Positions 1 to 12,000 of a DNA stretch of 64,000 nucleotides are shown here, in pieces; within the stretch, counting starts at the first letter, position 1, and each line of letters opens with the position of its first letter. The stretch is from Asterias rubens (lineage: Eukaryota > Echinodermata > Asteroidea > Forcipulatida > Asteriidae). The stretch is taken from positions 930,001 through 994,000 of the forward strand of contig NC_047082.1 in NCBI RefSeq assembly GCF_902459465.1, in the 5' to 3' direction. The position numbers were made by a program, and so were the translations under genes. Below the pieces are notes generated by a model, which had not been told where the DNA came from, did not search any database, and saw only the letters and a list, made by a program, of their open reading frames with translations.

Positions 1-190
1 ATCAAGTGCACTGGGTTCTTTTACGTGCGTTACAACACACGGGACCAACGGCTTTACGTCCCATCCAAAGGACGAAGTAATGTTTTAGTGTCTTGCTTAA
101 GGACAATAGTGTCACGGCTGGGGACACACTCTGCTGATCAGAAACACCAGAGTTTGAATCCGGTGCTCTTATTCATGGAATGCCTTCCAT
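1..190 (-). mobile_element. tRNA-derived SINE fragment
   Basis: Matches 34640-34835 (tgctgatcagaaacaccaga and the 'ggtgctctta' end). Read on the minus strand, it has the start of a tRNA-like head followed by the SINE body. Truncated by the window edge. Confidence 0.5.
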
Positions 191-199
191 GGCAAATAA

Positions 200-1410
200 T
201 ATATCCTCCTTTGTTACGAATTTAAAGTAATGTTTGAGGATCATATACCCATTATGTTGCTTTTCATGAGTTGCTTCTGCTCTTAATTTAAGTAGCCACA
301 AACTATTCCCTTATATGAAAATATAAATTCTCCCACAAGACAGTAGCATCTTATTCATCCAGCCATCTTATTCATTCATTCAGGTTATTATACTGAGTGG
401 ATGCTTCATCAAGCACCAACAGGCTTATCTAGTGTTCTCATCTCATTATTTTATCCCCGATGCAAATTTAACATCCTATAAATAAAAGTCAGATACTGCT
501 CTTTCTGTTTTACATGGCAGGTTTTATTTTATTGTTGTTAACATGGAACAATTTTGCTATACTTTATCTCGAATCTTCGTAAATTTCTAAGACATTTCGT
601 TATAAGCTGTTCGTTCGTAGATATATGTTTTAATAATGAGGCATTCGTGTTGCTTTAGAAGATGAATCAATCCAGTGATATACAGAATGTATATTTGGTT
701 TGCGGTAACACCATGTGTGTATCTACTTGCCAGGTAGAGTTGTTCTTAGGGAACTGTCTTGCTTTATTCTACTGCCGTGGAGTAGATAATCGGAGGTTCG
801 GGAGACTTCTCAGTTCTGAAAAGAACTGTCCTGCTTTTTAACTATTACCAGGGCGGATGGTATATATACAGAATGTTTGTCATAAAGTATCACTAAGAGT
901 TCCTCATATTAGCAATACATTATTAAACGCATACCAATGCTTTATGCAATAATAATCAAAAATATTATTTAAAAAAATATTTGCTAATCTTTCAGCCCCT
1001 TGAAATAAATCAAGTTTTATTTTTGCTGGATACCCGTGGGGCCTGTTTTCTATTTGTAAAAGGGTTAACCATTGTATGTCATAGAGCTATGCGTCATATC
1101 TAGCGATCACACAAATTATGACAGTACGCCCTCTATCAATTAAGTTCCTCGTAATTATCAACACATAACTAGAAATGCATCTAATGCTGAATATTCGAAA
1201 AATGCTCAACAGTGTTTGCAAATTTGTCTTCCCCTGAAATCAGATCAAACTTATTTGCTGAAAAATATACCACTGGGTCCTGTATTTATATAAGTTTAGT
1301 CGTTGAATGATAGAGCTATGCATTTATTACGAAGATCCTTGCTGCATATACTAGGGATCAAACAAACTATGATTAGTGTGTCCCCTGTATCGACTTAAAA
1401 TTGAAACAGA
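200..1410. repeat. Gene A 3'-flank copy of a segmental duplication
   Basis: About 200-690 matches 7868-8515 behind gene B at high identity. Shared landmarks include cttcatcaagcaccaacagg, catggaacaattttgc and gaggcattcgtgttg. Within this copy, about 905-1150 and 1150-1400 are a further degenerate tandem pair (both carry 'atagagctatgc' and a 'gatcaaacaaa'-like end), related to 8520-8700. No coding potential seen. Confidence 0.7.
692..862 (+). mobile_element. Dispersed repeat with 'gcggtaacaccatgtgt' head
   Basis: Near full-length match to 24639-24805 (ends 'gaactgtcctgctttttaac'). Shorter copies of the head occur near 27189, 54431, 59533 and 59620. In two of those the head leads into the GAAACG hairpin motif described under findings. 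Confidence 0.6.
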
Positions 1411-1939
1411 TACAGGTCTTTAAAGTCATAAACATAGGTCAAGTACTTGAAACCACCATTAAGCAACAACTCTGGATCAGGTGTTATTTGTTGAAGTCAG
1501 AATTTTGTTTATGTACCCCCCCCCCAAAAAAAAAAAGTTTAATAAGTGTGACGTGCTCAACGAGTTCCTATTAATTTTGTCGGAGGGAGAAACACAGCCT
1601 TTATTTCCAGACCAACCCCGGATTATAAAGGAAACTTCCATCCTTTTAAAACCTTTTCCCTTCTCTAAACTTACAACATGCTTATGCAGAGAACGTTCTC
1701 AAAGCATTGACTTGTGACAACATCAAAAGGTTTTTGAAATGAGGCTAATGCGAGAAAAAACATTAGTAAAGATGTCCCCCTTTTTTAAAAGCTATTATGA
1801 TCTTTCTACATGGCATTTCCATTTAAAGTGTACTCGACAGGGCATTTTATACAAGCAATGTTGCTAGAATTATTTCTCAAATTGTCATTTTCTTGCTTTT
1901 TACAAACTCTCTGATCCGAATTGACCTTTTTTATGATTA
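1411..1939. other. Non-coding stretch, nothing recognised
   Basis: AT-rich sequence with a C9/A11 homopolymer junction at about 1517-1537. The one short reading frame here runs through the homopolymer and resembles nothing known. Confidence 0.5.
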
Positions 1940-1945
1940 TTTATT
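1940..1945 (-). promoter_or_regulatory. Polyadenylation signal of gene A
   Basis: AATAAA on the minus strand about 70 bp past the gene A stop codon. It is the nearest canonical hexamer in the correct orientation. No transcript evidence is available. Confidence 0.5.
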
Positions 1946-2013
1946 CCACCTCAACACCTGAAAGGGGTGTGTCGATATGACTCGGAATCAAGTCATGACG
2001 TCATCAGCCTGGT

Positions 2014-5000
2014 CTAATTCTGACTCAGTGACGTCAACTTGATATCTGCATACTCGTGAACAATGTCATTACTGGACTGCTCTTGAGTGAATTTGTGGTT
2101 TTTATTTGTTGGAGGCGGATTAGGAATCTCGTACGCTGACATCGCACTTGTAGTGACATCAGATTCTTTCGAATTCGGATTGACTGCAGCTGCAGGGCTT
2201 GGAGTTTCATACGTTGAGTCAGTAATGACGTCATATTCCGACGAATTGGGATTAATTGCGCTCTTAGGACTTGAAGTTTCGTACGTTGAGTCTTTAATGA
2301 CGTCATATTCTGGTGGGTTTGAGTTAACTGTACCCAGACGGCTTGGAGTTTCGTAGGCTAACCCTGGAGTGACGTCAGCTTGTTTCGTGTTGACTGTACC
2401 ATTGGCACCATTTATTCCCCCGTCTCTTCTTTTTTGCCTGTATATTTTATAGGACAACATAGTTTAATTAACAATGTGGTTAGTAAGTTTTTCAACTGCC
2501 CGACAGTAGGGCCTACTTGTTATAGGCAATCATTTTCACACGTCGTGGACGTAATTTAAAGGGCAGGTTGCATCAAGCATAACTGGTTATTTTCCCTGAT
2601 GAAGTTCCTCATGTGCTTTATTGCCAAGGGAAGTGCGTCTACCTGTTGTCCTGTTGAGTCTGCTGCCACCGAGCGTCCTTTTTATGCAAGTCTGTCAAAC
2701 TTGATGTAACTTGAGACATGTGTCTTGGTAGTTATAATGCATTTCATTTGAACTTTAAATGATAAATGGTCATCACCGTGACCCGTGTTGGTCATATTGA
2801 CCCTATCCATAGTTAAGTTTATGCTTCAGATTGGGCCTCTTTGACCTAACCCGTGAAAACTAAAAAACGTGATCTGAAGACAGTTTGCATCTTACCTCTT
2901 TCTGAAGGTAATAATGACAATCACAATGAAAATCATCAAGGATACGATTACTCCAACTGCTATTCCAATGAAAGCCCCTGGTTGGATTAACAAAAAACAT
3001 AAACATTATCCAGAATAGCGGATTTGAGACATGGTTTCTAGTAATCATAGCAACTTCAAACTCCTTCCGGTTCTCTTTGATGTACCTACTCAGTTGTTCC
3101 CTGAATATCACTGTGATCTGATATGAATAAGCTTCCAAATCCAGAGGCGCTATTATGTTTTTTTGTTGAAAACATTAATAATTGTTTTGGGGTGACTTTT
3201 GTACACATTATGAGTAAGTTTAAGATACTTGCTTTATTTCAAATGAAGCAATGACATTGGGGTCATCACAGCACAATAATTATCAATATTAGGTTCTTTA
3301 ATAGTAGTTCGGGAGAAAACATTATTTCTCTGGACGATTTGAACTGGTATGAATTTTAGATAGACAAACCTGTTTTGGATGTTTGTGGGTTGGGTATCTC
3401 TCGCCCATCAGTGGTGTCACCAGGGTCACTCGATGGCCCTCCCGACGAGGCGGTCACTATCATGTTGTTAGTCTGGTTCGTAGTCGTGGGCACTACACTT
3501 GTAACTGTGTGTGAAACAGTTGTCATTGCCATGGGTGTGTTATTAGTCTGGGTCGTTGTCGGGGGCGATGCTGTGTATGAAAAAGTTGTCGGTGGTACAA
3601 CTATAATATGGAAAAGGACGGATACTTAATGTCACTCATTTATATTAATAGGATTTGATTGTTTTTGTTTTCAAGCCCTATACTTCACGGAGCCAACGAA
3701 GGCGATTGCTTCATGCCCCCTGGTCATGCCTTGGTGCCATTGAAATGCTCCAGTAGAAATGTACAATTTCCTTATCATAAGGGTGCCCTTTACCAAGGAA
3801 AAAATGCCCTGGCGCCCTTGCCCTTTCACTGAACGAAGCATACATGCCCGTGTTTTACTATTAGCGATTATATCCCATTGAATGTCCTATCGATGTGTGT
3901 TAAGTCTATGGTTCTGTAAACCTTAATGAAAGTATCGTCGCAGTGAAGTTAAGAATAGTGGAAGTGAGGGTGTGTCTGATGTTATTGAAACTTTACCTGC
4001 TGTGCATGTTGGTACAGAGTTGCTCCATTCTGCAATGTTTTCCCTCTTTATACATTCGATGGTCTCGGCTCCTTGAATAACGTACCCAGTGTTACACACG
4101 AAGCTTACATGGGTACCGAAGAACTTGGAGTTGGCTAAACTATAAGAGACGTGGGTAGGATTTGTGACTTCATGGCTCCCGTGGGCTGGTGGGCCAATTA
4201 CATTATTGCAAACTCCTTCGGAAACTGAAAGTCAAACACAAAATATTCTTTGATTGGAAGTCATATGTGGTTTAGTTTGCACATCCTAAAACGTATGCTT
4301 AAATGCAGTGGACACTATTGGTAATTACTCAAAATAATTATTAGCATAAAACCTTTCTTGGTGACGAGTAATGGGGAGAGGTTGATGGTATTAAACATTG
4401 TGAGAAACGGCTCCCTCTGAAGTGCCTTAGTTTTTGAGAAAGAAGTAATTTTCCACGAATTTGATTTCGAGACCTCAAGTTTAGAATTTAAGGTCTCGAA
4501 ATCAACCATCTGAACGCACACAACTTCGTGTGACAAGGGTGTTTTTTTCTTTCATTATTATCTCGCAACTTTGATGACCGATTGAGCTCAAATTTTCACA
4601 GGTTTGTTATTTTATGCATATGTTGAGATACACCAACTGTGAAGGCTAGTCTTTGACAATTACCAATAGTGTCCACTGCCTTTAATATAATGTTATATAT
4701 TTACCTAGTGTGAAACGGGCGTTTCGGAGTAATGTTATGTGACAATGTATAAGTTCAGCTCTGCTTTTCAAAAACAAGTTGAATCATTTAAACAAGCTGC
4801 AGTCAAGAAGACTTCATTTATAGCAGAAAATTACTTCAAAGTGTTGTGTGATATACTTGCATTGATTTTAGGAATATGTCCAATTTCCCTGTACCTTTTC
4901 CTGGTACTTAAATTATCAACCAACGCTCAATCGGGCGGAATTACAAAAAACAGCTGCTGGTTGAGTTTTTAAGCCAAGAATTAGCACATTTTTTTTACAA

Positions 5001-5668
5001 ATTGGGGGGGGGGGGGGGCAAATAGTTTGTGGTGTTTTTTGTTGGGGGGGGGCAAGTAAGTTTCTTAGCTTACTTTTGTAGATTGATATTCGCCAATGAC
5101 CACCGCAGTATTGGTTTGAGTTGCCTGGACAAATATTCCGGCACTCTGATTCTTTTGCTGTCCCACGTCTTCCATAATCCTCGTTGTTTCCGCAGTAACA
5201 CTCCGTCTCAGATTCTACACCAGCATATTTATAAGATCTACTGCCACAGTAATTGAAACACCACTCCACGGACAAGCTGTTGGAGGTTGTTGAATCCCCA
5301 CTCAAATCCCGACCTCTCCATGTCCCATCTTCAAAGCACCCCAAATATCCAGGTCCTATATAAAACGATACAAACGTAGCTATAGCAATTCTAATAGTGG
5401 TCACCAAAAGAGATGTTTCCAAAAGGAGATTAGCCGTTAAAAAAAGCAGTCTAATTTAAACACTTTGAACCACGCACACAAGTTGTTTTCTGTGTATTTG
5501 TAAAAGGCACGAGTTGTGGGCAGCGAAGACAAGAAACTAAAGCACTGATCTTGAAACTGTGTAATAGAGAGAGAGTTTCTTACCGGTAGTCTGCGCATTT
5601 GATGACGTCATTAGTTGATAAACCAACGCCGTCCAAATTAGTGCAGCTCCGTACAATGAATGAAGCAT
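2014..5668 (-). CDS. WSC-Sushi single-pass membrane protein with tyrosine-repeat tail (gene A)
   Basis: Six exons (minus strand) join in phase to 443 aa: 5668-5584 signal peptide; 5355-5074 WSC domain; 4224-3997 Sushi/CCP; 3600-3370 Thr/Pro-rich stalk; 2977-2896 transmembrane helix; 2437-2014 cytoplasmic tail. The start ATG opens a hydrophobic leader ending in SSNAQTT. The WSC exon has the Cys pattern GYLGCF, CYCGNN and YCGG. The Sushi exon has four Cys and a Trp before the last one. The TM exon is about 22 apolar residues followed by RK. The tail (residues 303-443) has seven tyrosines and a 24-residue repeat with YDVI and YET motifs. WSC is a carbohydrate-binding fold and Sushi a protein-interaction module, so a surface receptor or adhesion role is likely; tyrosine signalling is inferred from the tail. 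It is paralogous to the gene at 9093-12377, with identical intron phases and an 82 bp TM exon in both. An AATAAA lies downstream at 1945-1940. The ligand is unknown. Confidence 0.85.
2134..2355 (-). repeat. Three in-frame ~72 bp repeats in gene A tail
   Basis: Each unit encodes about 24 residues: YET(P/S), a short linker, NPN or NSN, then EYDVI and DST. Units 1 and 2 are 72 bp. Unit 3 is 78 bp and degenerate (YDVI has become SDVT). The SSEYDVI copy fits the ITIM consensus (S/I/V/L)xYxx(I/L/V). The paralogous tail at 9093-9498 has no such repeat, so the array expanded after duplication. Confidence 0.85.
3680..3850. repeat. Dispersed 'gtgcccttgccctttc' repeat, copy 1
   Basis: In the gene A intron between the Sushi and stalk exons. 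The same ~165 bp sequence, beginning with a cttcacgga motif and containing 'tggtcat(t)gccttggtgcc', occurs at 46819-46966 and, inverted, at 50427-50592. A further copy is at 54903-55068. Confidence 0.65.
4299..4685 (+). mobile_element. TTAA MITE family 1, full-length (defining copy)
   Basis: Terminal inverted repeats of about 26 bp (left end aaggcagtggacactattgg-like) are bounded on both sides by TTAA. Internally, an inverted repeat around gatttcgagacctca is conserved in most copies. The element is about 385 bp with no coding capacity. It lies in the gene A intron between the WSC and Sushi exons, ending 75 bp from the Sushi acceptor. The transposase source is unknown; a TTAA target is typical of piggyBac-type elements. 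Confidence 0.85.
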
Positions 5669-5818
5669 TCTTTTGGTTCCAAATGCCTGAAATCAAATTG
5701 TACAAGTAACTGAATATTTGTATAAGAATATGAGTGTGTGTTGTACTAACTGGGTGTGTTTTACTTCCTTGTCGGACTACACTTTCAAAGTTTCCTTTGT
5801 ATAATATAAGTACTGCCA

Positions 5819-6200
5819 TTAAGGACTCTGGACACTATTGGTAATTGTGAAAGACCGGTCTTCTCATCTTGCTGTATCTCAACATAATTAATAACAAACC
5901 TGTGAAAATTTGAGCTCAATTGGTCGTCGAAGTTGCGAGATAATATTGAAAGAAAACCACCCTTGTCACACGAAGCTGTGTGCTTCCAGATGTTTGATTT
6001 CTTGACATCAAAATCTAATTCTGAGGTCTCGAAATCAAATTCGTGGAAAATTACTTCTTTCTCGAAAACTACGTCACTCCAGAGGGAGCCAATTCTCACA
6101 ATGTTTTATACTATCAGCATTTCCCCATTACTCGTTACCGAGTGAGGGTTTATGATAATAATTATGGTGAGTAATTACCAATAGTGTCCACTGCCTTTAA
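5819..6200 (-). mobile_element. TTAA MITE family 1, full-length
   Basis: Both TTAA ends and the central gagacctca/tgaggtctc inverted repeat are present. It sits about 150 bp upstream of the gene A start codon, so it may lie in the promoter or 5' UTR. Confidence 0.85.
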
Positions 6201-6474
6201 GCCGTGTTTCATAGTGTGCCCCCCCCCCCCCCCCCCCCCAATCAACAAATTCTGTCCCCAGTCAACACTAAACTCAAAATCATATCCTATTTAGAAATTT
6301 ATTTTCTGCTAGGTGAAATTTACTTCCTTGTGTCGGACTACACTTTCCAAGTTTCCATTATAAGAACTGCCACTAAGCCGTGTTTCATAAGTCCGACTCC
6401 ATCAACAGATTCTGCATTTCCCTATTCGACACTACTCAGCTATTCAGCGATGCATCTTTTTTTTCAAGACATCA

Positions 6475-6723
6475 CCGGGCCCAGTGTCATGGAGCTGCTT
6501 AAGCACAACACTTTGCTTAAGCAAAATAATCCTTGCTTGGTAAAATCAGACCACCGGTCAAGACTCTATTCAATATTGTTGTTGTGCTAACTAAACAACA
6601 GCTAAATACCAGGCTCGAGCAATCTTTGTGGCATGAAATTTTGGTCAGTAAAATGTTTAATACGAGCAAGCTATTTTCGTGCTTAAAGGCACATTTTTTG
6701 CTTAAGCAGCTCCATGAAATTGG
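6475..6723. mobile_element. Inverted-repeat element (agctgcttaagca ends)
   Basis: The left arm ggagctgcttaagcacaa is mirrored by ttgcttaagcagctccatga on the right. It belongs to the same family as 52312-52550 and 28464-28642. Confidence 0.6.
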
Positions 6724-7591
6724 CATCGTTGTATCTCCCATGATGACATATTTGTTTCGAAAACCACCATATTTTATCAATGATTATGCTAATACATGAC
6801 TATATTTGTAAATGAGTGAATTGCTTTGGTTCCAAAATGTATGAAATAATATTGCACAAGTAACTGTCTTGAATATTGGTATTAAAATTTGAGTTTTATA
6901 TTTAGCTGGGTGTCGGACCACAGCGTCCACTTTGAAGTGTGGCAATGACCTGGCTAGTGCCTCCATCGACACTATACTTATTACTAAACCCAGTATTCAG
7001 ACATCTGTCGTACTTCCATTGATGTCTACTTTCTTTCAAAAACCACCAGATACTCAGGCAGTATTATTCAGATAGGCATCCTGTATTATTTGCATGACTC
7101 TGTTTCGACAAATATCCACATCTAGGTAATTAGTACATTAGTTTTTATGTAGACACACTCTCACCAAATGTCGAATAATGCCACAAGCATTTACCCGTCA
7201 GTTTCAAATCTGTTTCATTCTTGGTTATCCTTTTCCATTGTTTTAATATTTTGTCATAAATCTTCGAACATAATATAAACTTACCTTTAGACTGATTCTA
7301 TGCACGAGAATCAAGTACAAGCCACAACCGCAGCAACAAGTGAGAGTTAGCAAAGAACATACACATGCAGTTCCTTCATAGGGTACACCACTCGTTTTCG
7401 CAAAACGCTACAATGATTTCGTGTACTTTGCAAAACCAACTTTTGTGCTACCAGTCAGTGATCAATAGTACGGCTCAGTGTACACGGTGCACTGTGTGGA
7501 GTTTTTTTCCACTTCTTTTTTGAGTTCATCACCTGTTGCAAAAAATCCATGATACTATTCTTCTTTAGTTCCGCATTTCATTGTAATAGGG

Positions 7592-7740
7592 TGCGTTCGT
7601 TTAGCTTCCCTGGGTCGACCCCGGTGTGTGGTGGGGTTTTTTTTTCCAGGACGAACGTGGGTAATTATCTGCACACGTTCGTCCTGGGAAAAAAAACCCG
7701 CCACACACCGGGGTCGACCCAGGGAAGCTAAACGAACGCA
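7592..7740. mobile_element. Snap-back palindromic MITE, ~149 bp
   Basis: Two near-perfect arms of about 70 bp (tgcgttcgtttagcttccc inward) are separated by a short loop. The flanks carry TAATAGG on both sides (7584-7590 and 7741-7747), a likely 7-8 bp target-site duplication, as in hAT-like elements. A second copy is at 58309-58454. Confidence 0.8.
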
Positions 7741-7867
7741 TAATAGGTTTTGAGTGTAACAATGAATAAAAGAGAGAGCCCTCACTCGTTCAAATTCGTT
7801 GGTATAATAGTATTGTATACACTTTAGGCCCATAAGGGTGTAAAATGCCAACTAAAACACTCGCACT

Positions 7868-8700
7868 ACCTCCTTTGTTACGAGTTGCTTCGGCTCTTAA
7901 TTTAAGTAACCACAAACTATTCCCTTTTATATGAAATATAAATTATTCCACAAGACAGTAGCATCTTATTCATTCATTCAGGTTCTATGAGAGTGGATGC
8001 TTCATCAAGCACCAACAGGCTTCTCTAGTGTTCTCATCTCATTCTTTATCCTCGATGCAAATTTAACATCTCTTTCTATAAATAAAAGTCAGATACTGTT
8101 TTTTCAGTTTTACATGGCAAGTTTATTGTTGTTAACATGGAACATTTTGGTTGCTATGTTTTATCGAATCTCCATACAATTGTAAGACATAAGTGCATAA
8201 AATAACAAACCTGTACAAATTTGGACTCAATTGGTCATTGAAGTTGCGACAAAATGATGGAAAACACCCTTGTTGTATAAAATAGTGTGCTTTTAGATAG
8301 GAAAAGTATTCTGGCCAGAAGTCTTTTATAATTTTAGTGAGAAATAACCTCTTTCTCAAAAACTACGTTACTTCAGAGGGAGTCGTTTTTCACAAAGTTT
8401 TATATTATCAACAGCTCTCCGTTGCTCGTTACCAAGTAAGGTTCTATGCAGTGCCTTTAATGCTGAGGCATTCGTGTTGTTTTATAAACAAAACAATCCA
8501 CCGTGATATGCAGATGGTTGCGAACAACACTCCACTTAACAGGGTAAACATACCAATACATACATGCATAAAAAATGCTAACAGCTTAAATATTCAAAAC
8601 AAAATCAAATCAATCATATTTGCCTAAAACTATAACTCATCACAAAGCTCCTTGCTGCTAATCTAGAGATCACACACAATTCTTTTTTCGGGTCCTTTTC
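7868..8700. repeat. Gene B 3'-flank copy of the segmental duplication
   Basis: Partner of 200-1410. It is interrupted by a MITE fragment at 8190-8460 that the other copy lacks, so that insertion came after the duplication. The spacing between the copies (7.5-7.8 kb) is close to that between the paralogous genes (about 7.0-7.1 kb). Confidence 0.7.
8190..8460 (-). mobile_element. TTAA MITE family 1, truncated
   Basis: The right end gtgcctttaa is intact. The left end and central inverted repeat are lost. It is inserted in the gene B 3' flank and absent from the gene A flank. Confidence 0.7.
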
Positions 8701-9055
8701 GGCATAGCACGTCTTAGTATCAAGCTTATATACTAATGAAATAATATAGCGTGACAAATTCTATATAGGCTAACTATGACCACGTGACTGTTCACTAGGA
8801 ACAGATCCTTCGCATTTGTTTGGTGGATCGTGCGTCATTCATTATCTATTATTTTGCTATGTTTTACTGACATGGTGCTCCAATATTGGAGTCCAATATG
8901 GATAGTTATCGGACACTCCGAGGCATCGTTCCCACTCGTTCCCGCCCGTTTGTCCAAACGAGCCAAGGGCGTGTCAACAAGGAGTCGTCGGCTATTGGTT
9001 GTATTTCACTTTCTAAATCAACAACCACAGCCAGGAAATGTATTTGCTTGTTGGC

Positions 9056-9061
9056 TTTATT
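9056..9061 (-). promoter_or_regulatory. Polyadenylation signal of gene B
   Basis: AATAAA on the minus strand 31 bp after the gene B stop codon, the first canonical hexamer downstream. Confidence 0.5.
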
Positions 9062-9092
9062 CTCTTTCTGTACCATTATTATCGAAAGGGAT

Positions 9093-12000
9093 TCATTCAT
9101 AAATGATATTTTCAACCAATCCTGGATTTTCTTTCGCAGTTGTGAATGACTCGTACCGTCCATTTGAATCGTTTCCCGCCATTTCTGAATCATTTCCCGC
9201 CATATCTGGCTCGTCTCTGAACGAGGAACTCTCGTACAGAACATTGTCAAACAATCCAGTTCCAGCGTTCTCATGGGCCCCCGAAGATGGCTGAATGACT
9301 GTGTTGACGTAATTACTCTCGCCACTCCTGGACTGTTTCCGAACAACCTCACTGTAGAGCTGTGCTTGTGGGTTTTGGTTTGGCTCTTGAGGGTCCCTCT
9401 CCGTCGTTTGAACTGTGATCTCGTACATATTGTTTGAGAAACTCATCCCCATCGTATCCGTGGCAACAGCAGAGGGTGACGCCTTCCTCTTGCTTCTTCT
9501 TTTGAATAAATAAAATGTATAGAAAATAGTGAGATTTGCGTCTAGAAAGTTGCAAAGTTGAAAAGCGAGGACGACAGAGGTCGCTACTTTTTTTACATAG
9601 ACCTTTTCGCAAATACCCTTTTTTGTTTTTACCGCCCAAGGCCGGGTTGCAACTTTCTGTTTGTTTATGTTTGTTGTTTGAACTTACCTTTTTCTGCAGA
9701 TAAAAATGATGAAGGCGAGGCCAATGATAACTGCTAATAGTACTCCAATAACAATTCCAATGAGGCTGCCTATACAATAAAAGAAGATTGTTGTTTAACA
9801 AACATATTTTTAAGTTATAAGTAAGGATAATATATAGGAATGTTGTGTCAATTTAAAGCGGAATTGGAAATGCAAGGCATTTGAGGCAGCAGCCATTCTA
9901 TGGGTACAAACTCTTTACTGAAATGGTTGAATTGACCTGTTGGTGTTGCTGCCACCTAGCGTCCCCAAAAGGGTAGAGTTTGACTTAGACTGGGCCCCTG
10001 TCTTTATCCTGCTCATGATCCAGTGATTGCATTGGATACAATGATATCATTGGATACGTGCAGTGACATGAGCTTTACATGCCCAAACAGAACACTGCTG
10101 TCACGTCCGCAATAGATTTTGACTGCGTATCTCTATGTGAATGGAATGAGGTGAAAGGTGAAAATACACGCCGGTTTGAAAGTAGGTCTCTGGCGTGTTT
10201 CACGAGCCTCGAAGTGTGACGTCAGATGTTCAGGCTATAAGTTTGACTTAGACTGTTCCCTGTCTTGTTATCCTCCAACCACTGGTCTTATCAGGCCCGG
10301 CCAGTGCGTTCATTTGATACAATGATTTCATTGGATAAACGTGATGTGACGTAATCTATTGTGACCATGTTCTGATGTATTTTAATGATAAAAACAGCCG
10401 GTTTCAATTTGTTAAAGATCTCCTTGATTCGTACCTTGATCTAAAGTGAGTGTTTGCTGGGATTTTGTCGACGCTGCCTCGGTGCTCGATGGTGGCGCAC
10501 GACTCGCGTTTGTGGTTGTTATCTTACCGGTTGAGGGCGCAGTCGTGGTTGTTGTGGGCACAGTGGTCGTTGGAATCGTCGATGGTATAACAGCTTAGAC
10601 GAGGAGAAACAAAATAGGTGTATCAGTTAAGGTTTCCCTTTGATGCTGGAGTGGTCAGAGAGGGTAATCCATTTCCAATAAATGGACGACCGAGTTTTAT
10701 GTTTCAAAAGTTTGTGATGTCATCTTGGGTCACACAAAGTGTGGGTACTGGCATATATACCAGCATGTGCTTAGACAGTTCTGAGCTCTGAGAGTGGTGT
10801 GCAAAATAAACTTTATTTGAGGACCACATAAGGCCTATTCTCAAAGAGATATTATTGAATAGTCGGTCACATTATTAAAATCGAAAATTGGAGTAAGTGA
10901 GTCATTCGATAAGACGGACGGATCAATATATTGGGTCATTCGGTAAGACAGACGGATCAATATATTGGGTTGGTCAAAATATTTCGTAGAAAAATAGTCG
11001 GTTATTCTGAAATAGTCTTGTATTGTTTGTTATCTGCTTTGATCGCTTTTGCCAAATATGGATCACAGATAACAAATCTTGCAAGTGGCAGTATTCCAAT
11101 TTGGAAAGCTTTCAGGGAAGATAACAATACATGTTTTTCAAATAATACTACATATACAGGCGTATTACCTCTACACGTTGGTACAGTGTCACTCCAGCCA
11201 ACGGTGTTCTCCTGTAAGAGGCACATAATGGTAGAAGACCCATCGAGAACATACCCAGCATCGCAGAAGAAATTCACCCTTGTCCCGAGGAACTTGTAGT
11301 TGTCTAAATTATAAGACAGACCACTCGGGTTGGTGATCGAGTTAGTGCCATGGGCAGGTGGGCCTATTGCATTACTGCATACTCCTTGTGAAACTGACAA
11401 AAAAAAATAACAATATTTTATTCTTCAATCCACAACAGGGATCGATTTCAATTTTTAGTAAAGCAGATGTTTATGTCTACAAAAAACAAAGACCGAGTAT
11501 AGCCAGCTCAGAGCAGGCTTAAGATTTAAGACTATAATTATAGACCGCGCTATTGCAATCGGTCCATAACAAAAGACTGTCTAAGCTGGTCTCAAGTTTA
11601 GCCGGCTATAGCGCATAGACTGGTTTAAGACCGCTTGGTGCCATCCGCCCCAGATGTTTATGTCTACAGGGGGCTAAAATAGCGCCCCCTTGTTGATTAA
11701 TCTTTATCACGACTCGTCACAACTGATATCCTGAACATCTGACGTAACACTTCCAGGCTCGTGAATTACGTTTAGATACCATGGCTCTTGAGCCTATAAG
11801 TCAATCCCTGTCCACCACGAGCGTTCGTGACCTCGCTTCATTTTACATGGAGATTCGCACTCAAATCCCTCGTACATGTAATCAACCATTATAAAAAACA
11901 TAATTGCATGATATGTAATGTACTATGTGCACACAAACATTATGCACGCTACATGCTGCAGACGTGACGTGACGACCGAAAGTGAAGGCCCTTGCTTTGG

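Larger units (their letters stand above)
5669..9055. other. Intergenic region between genes A and B
   Basis: Contains a TTAA MITE, a C20 tract at 6220-6239, an inverted-repeat element (6475-6723), a long palindrome (7592-7740) and the gene B 3' flank. I see no exon between 6740 and 7590. Confidence 0.6.

Noticed and set aside
2087-2356. Plus-strand 89-codon frame opposite the gene A tail
   Set aside because: Antisense shadow of the repeat-containing exon; no splice or start context.
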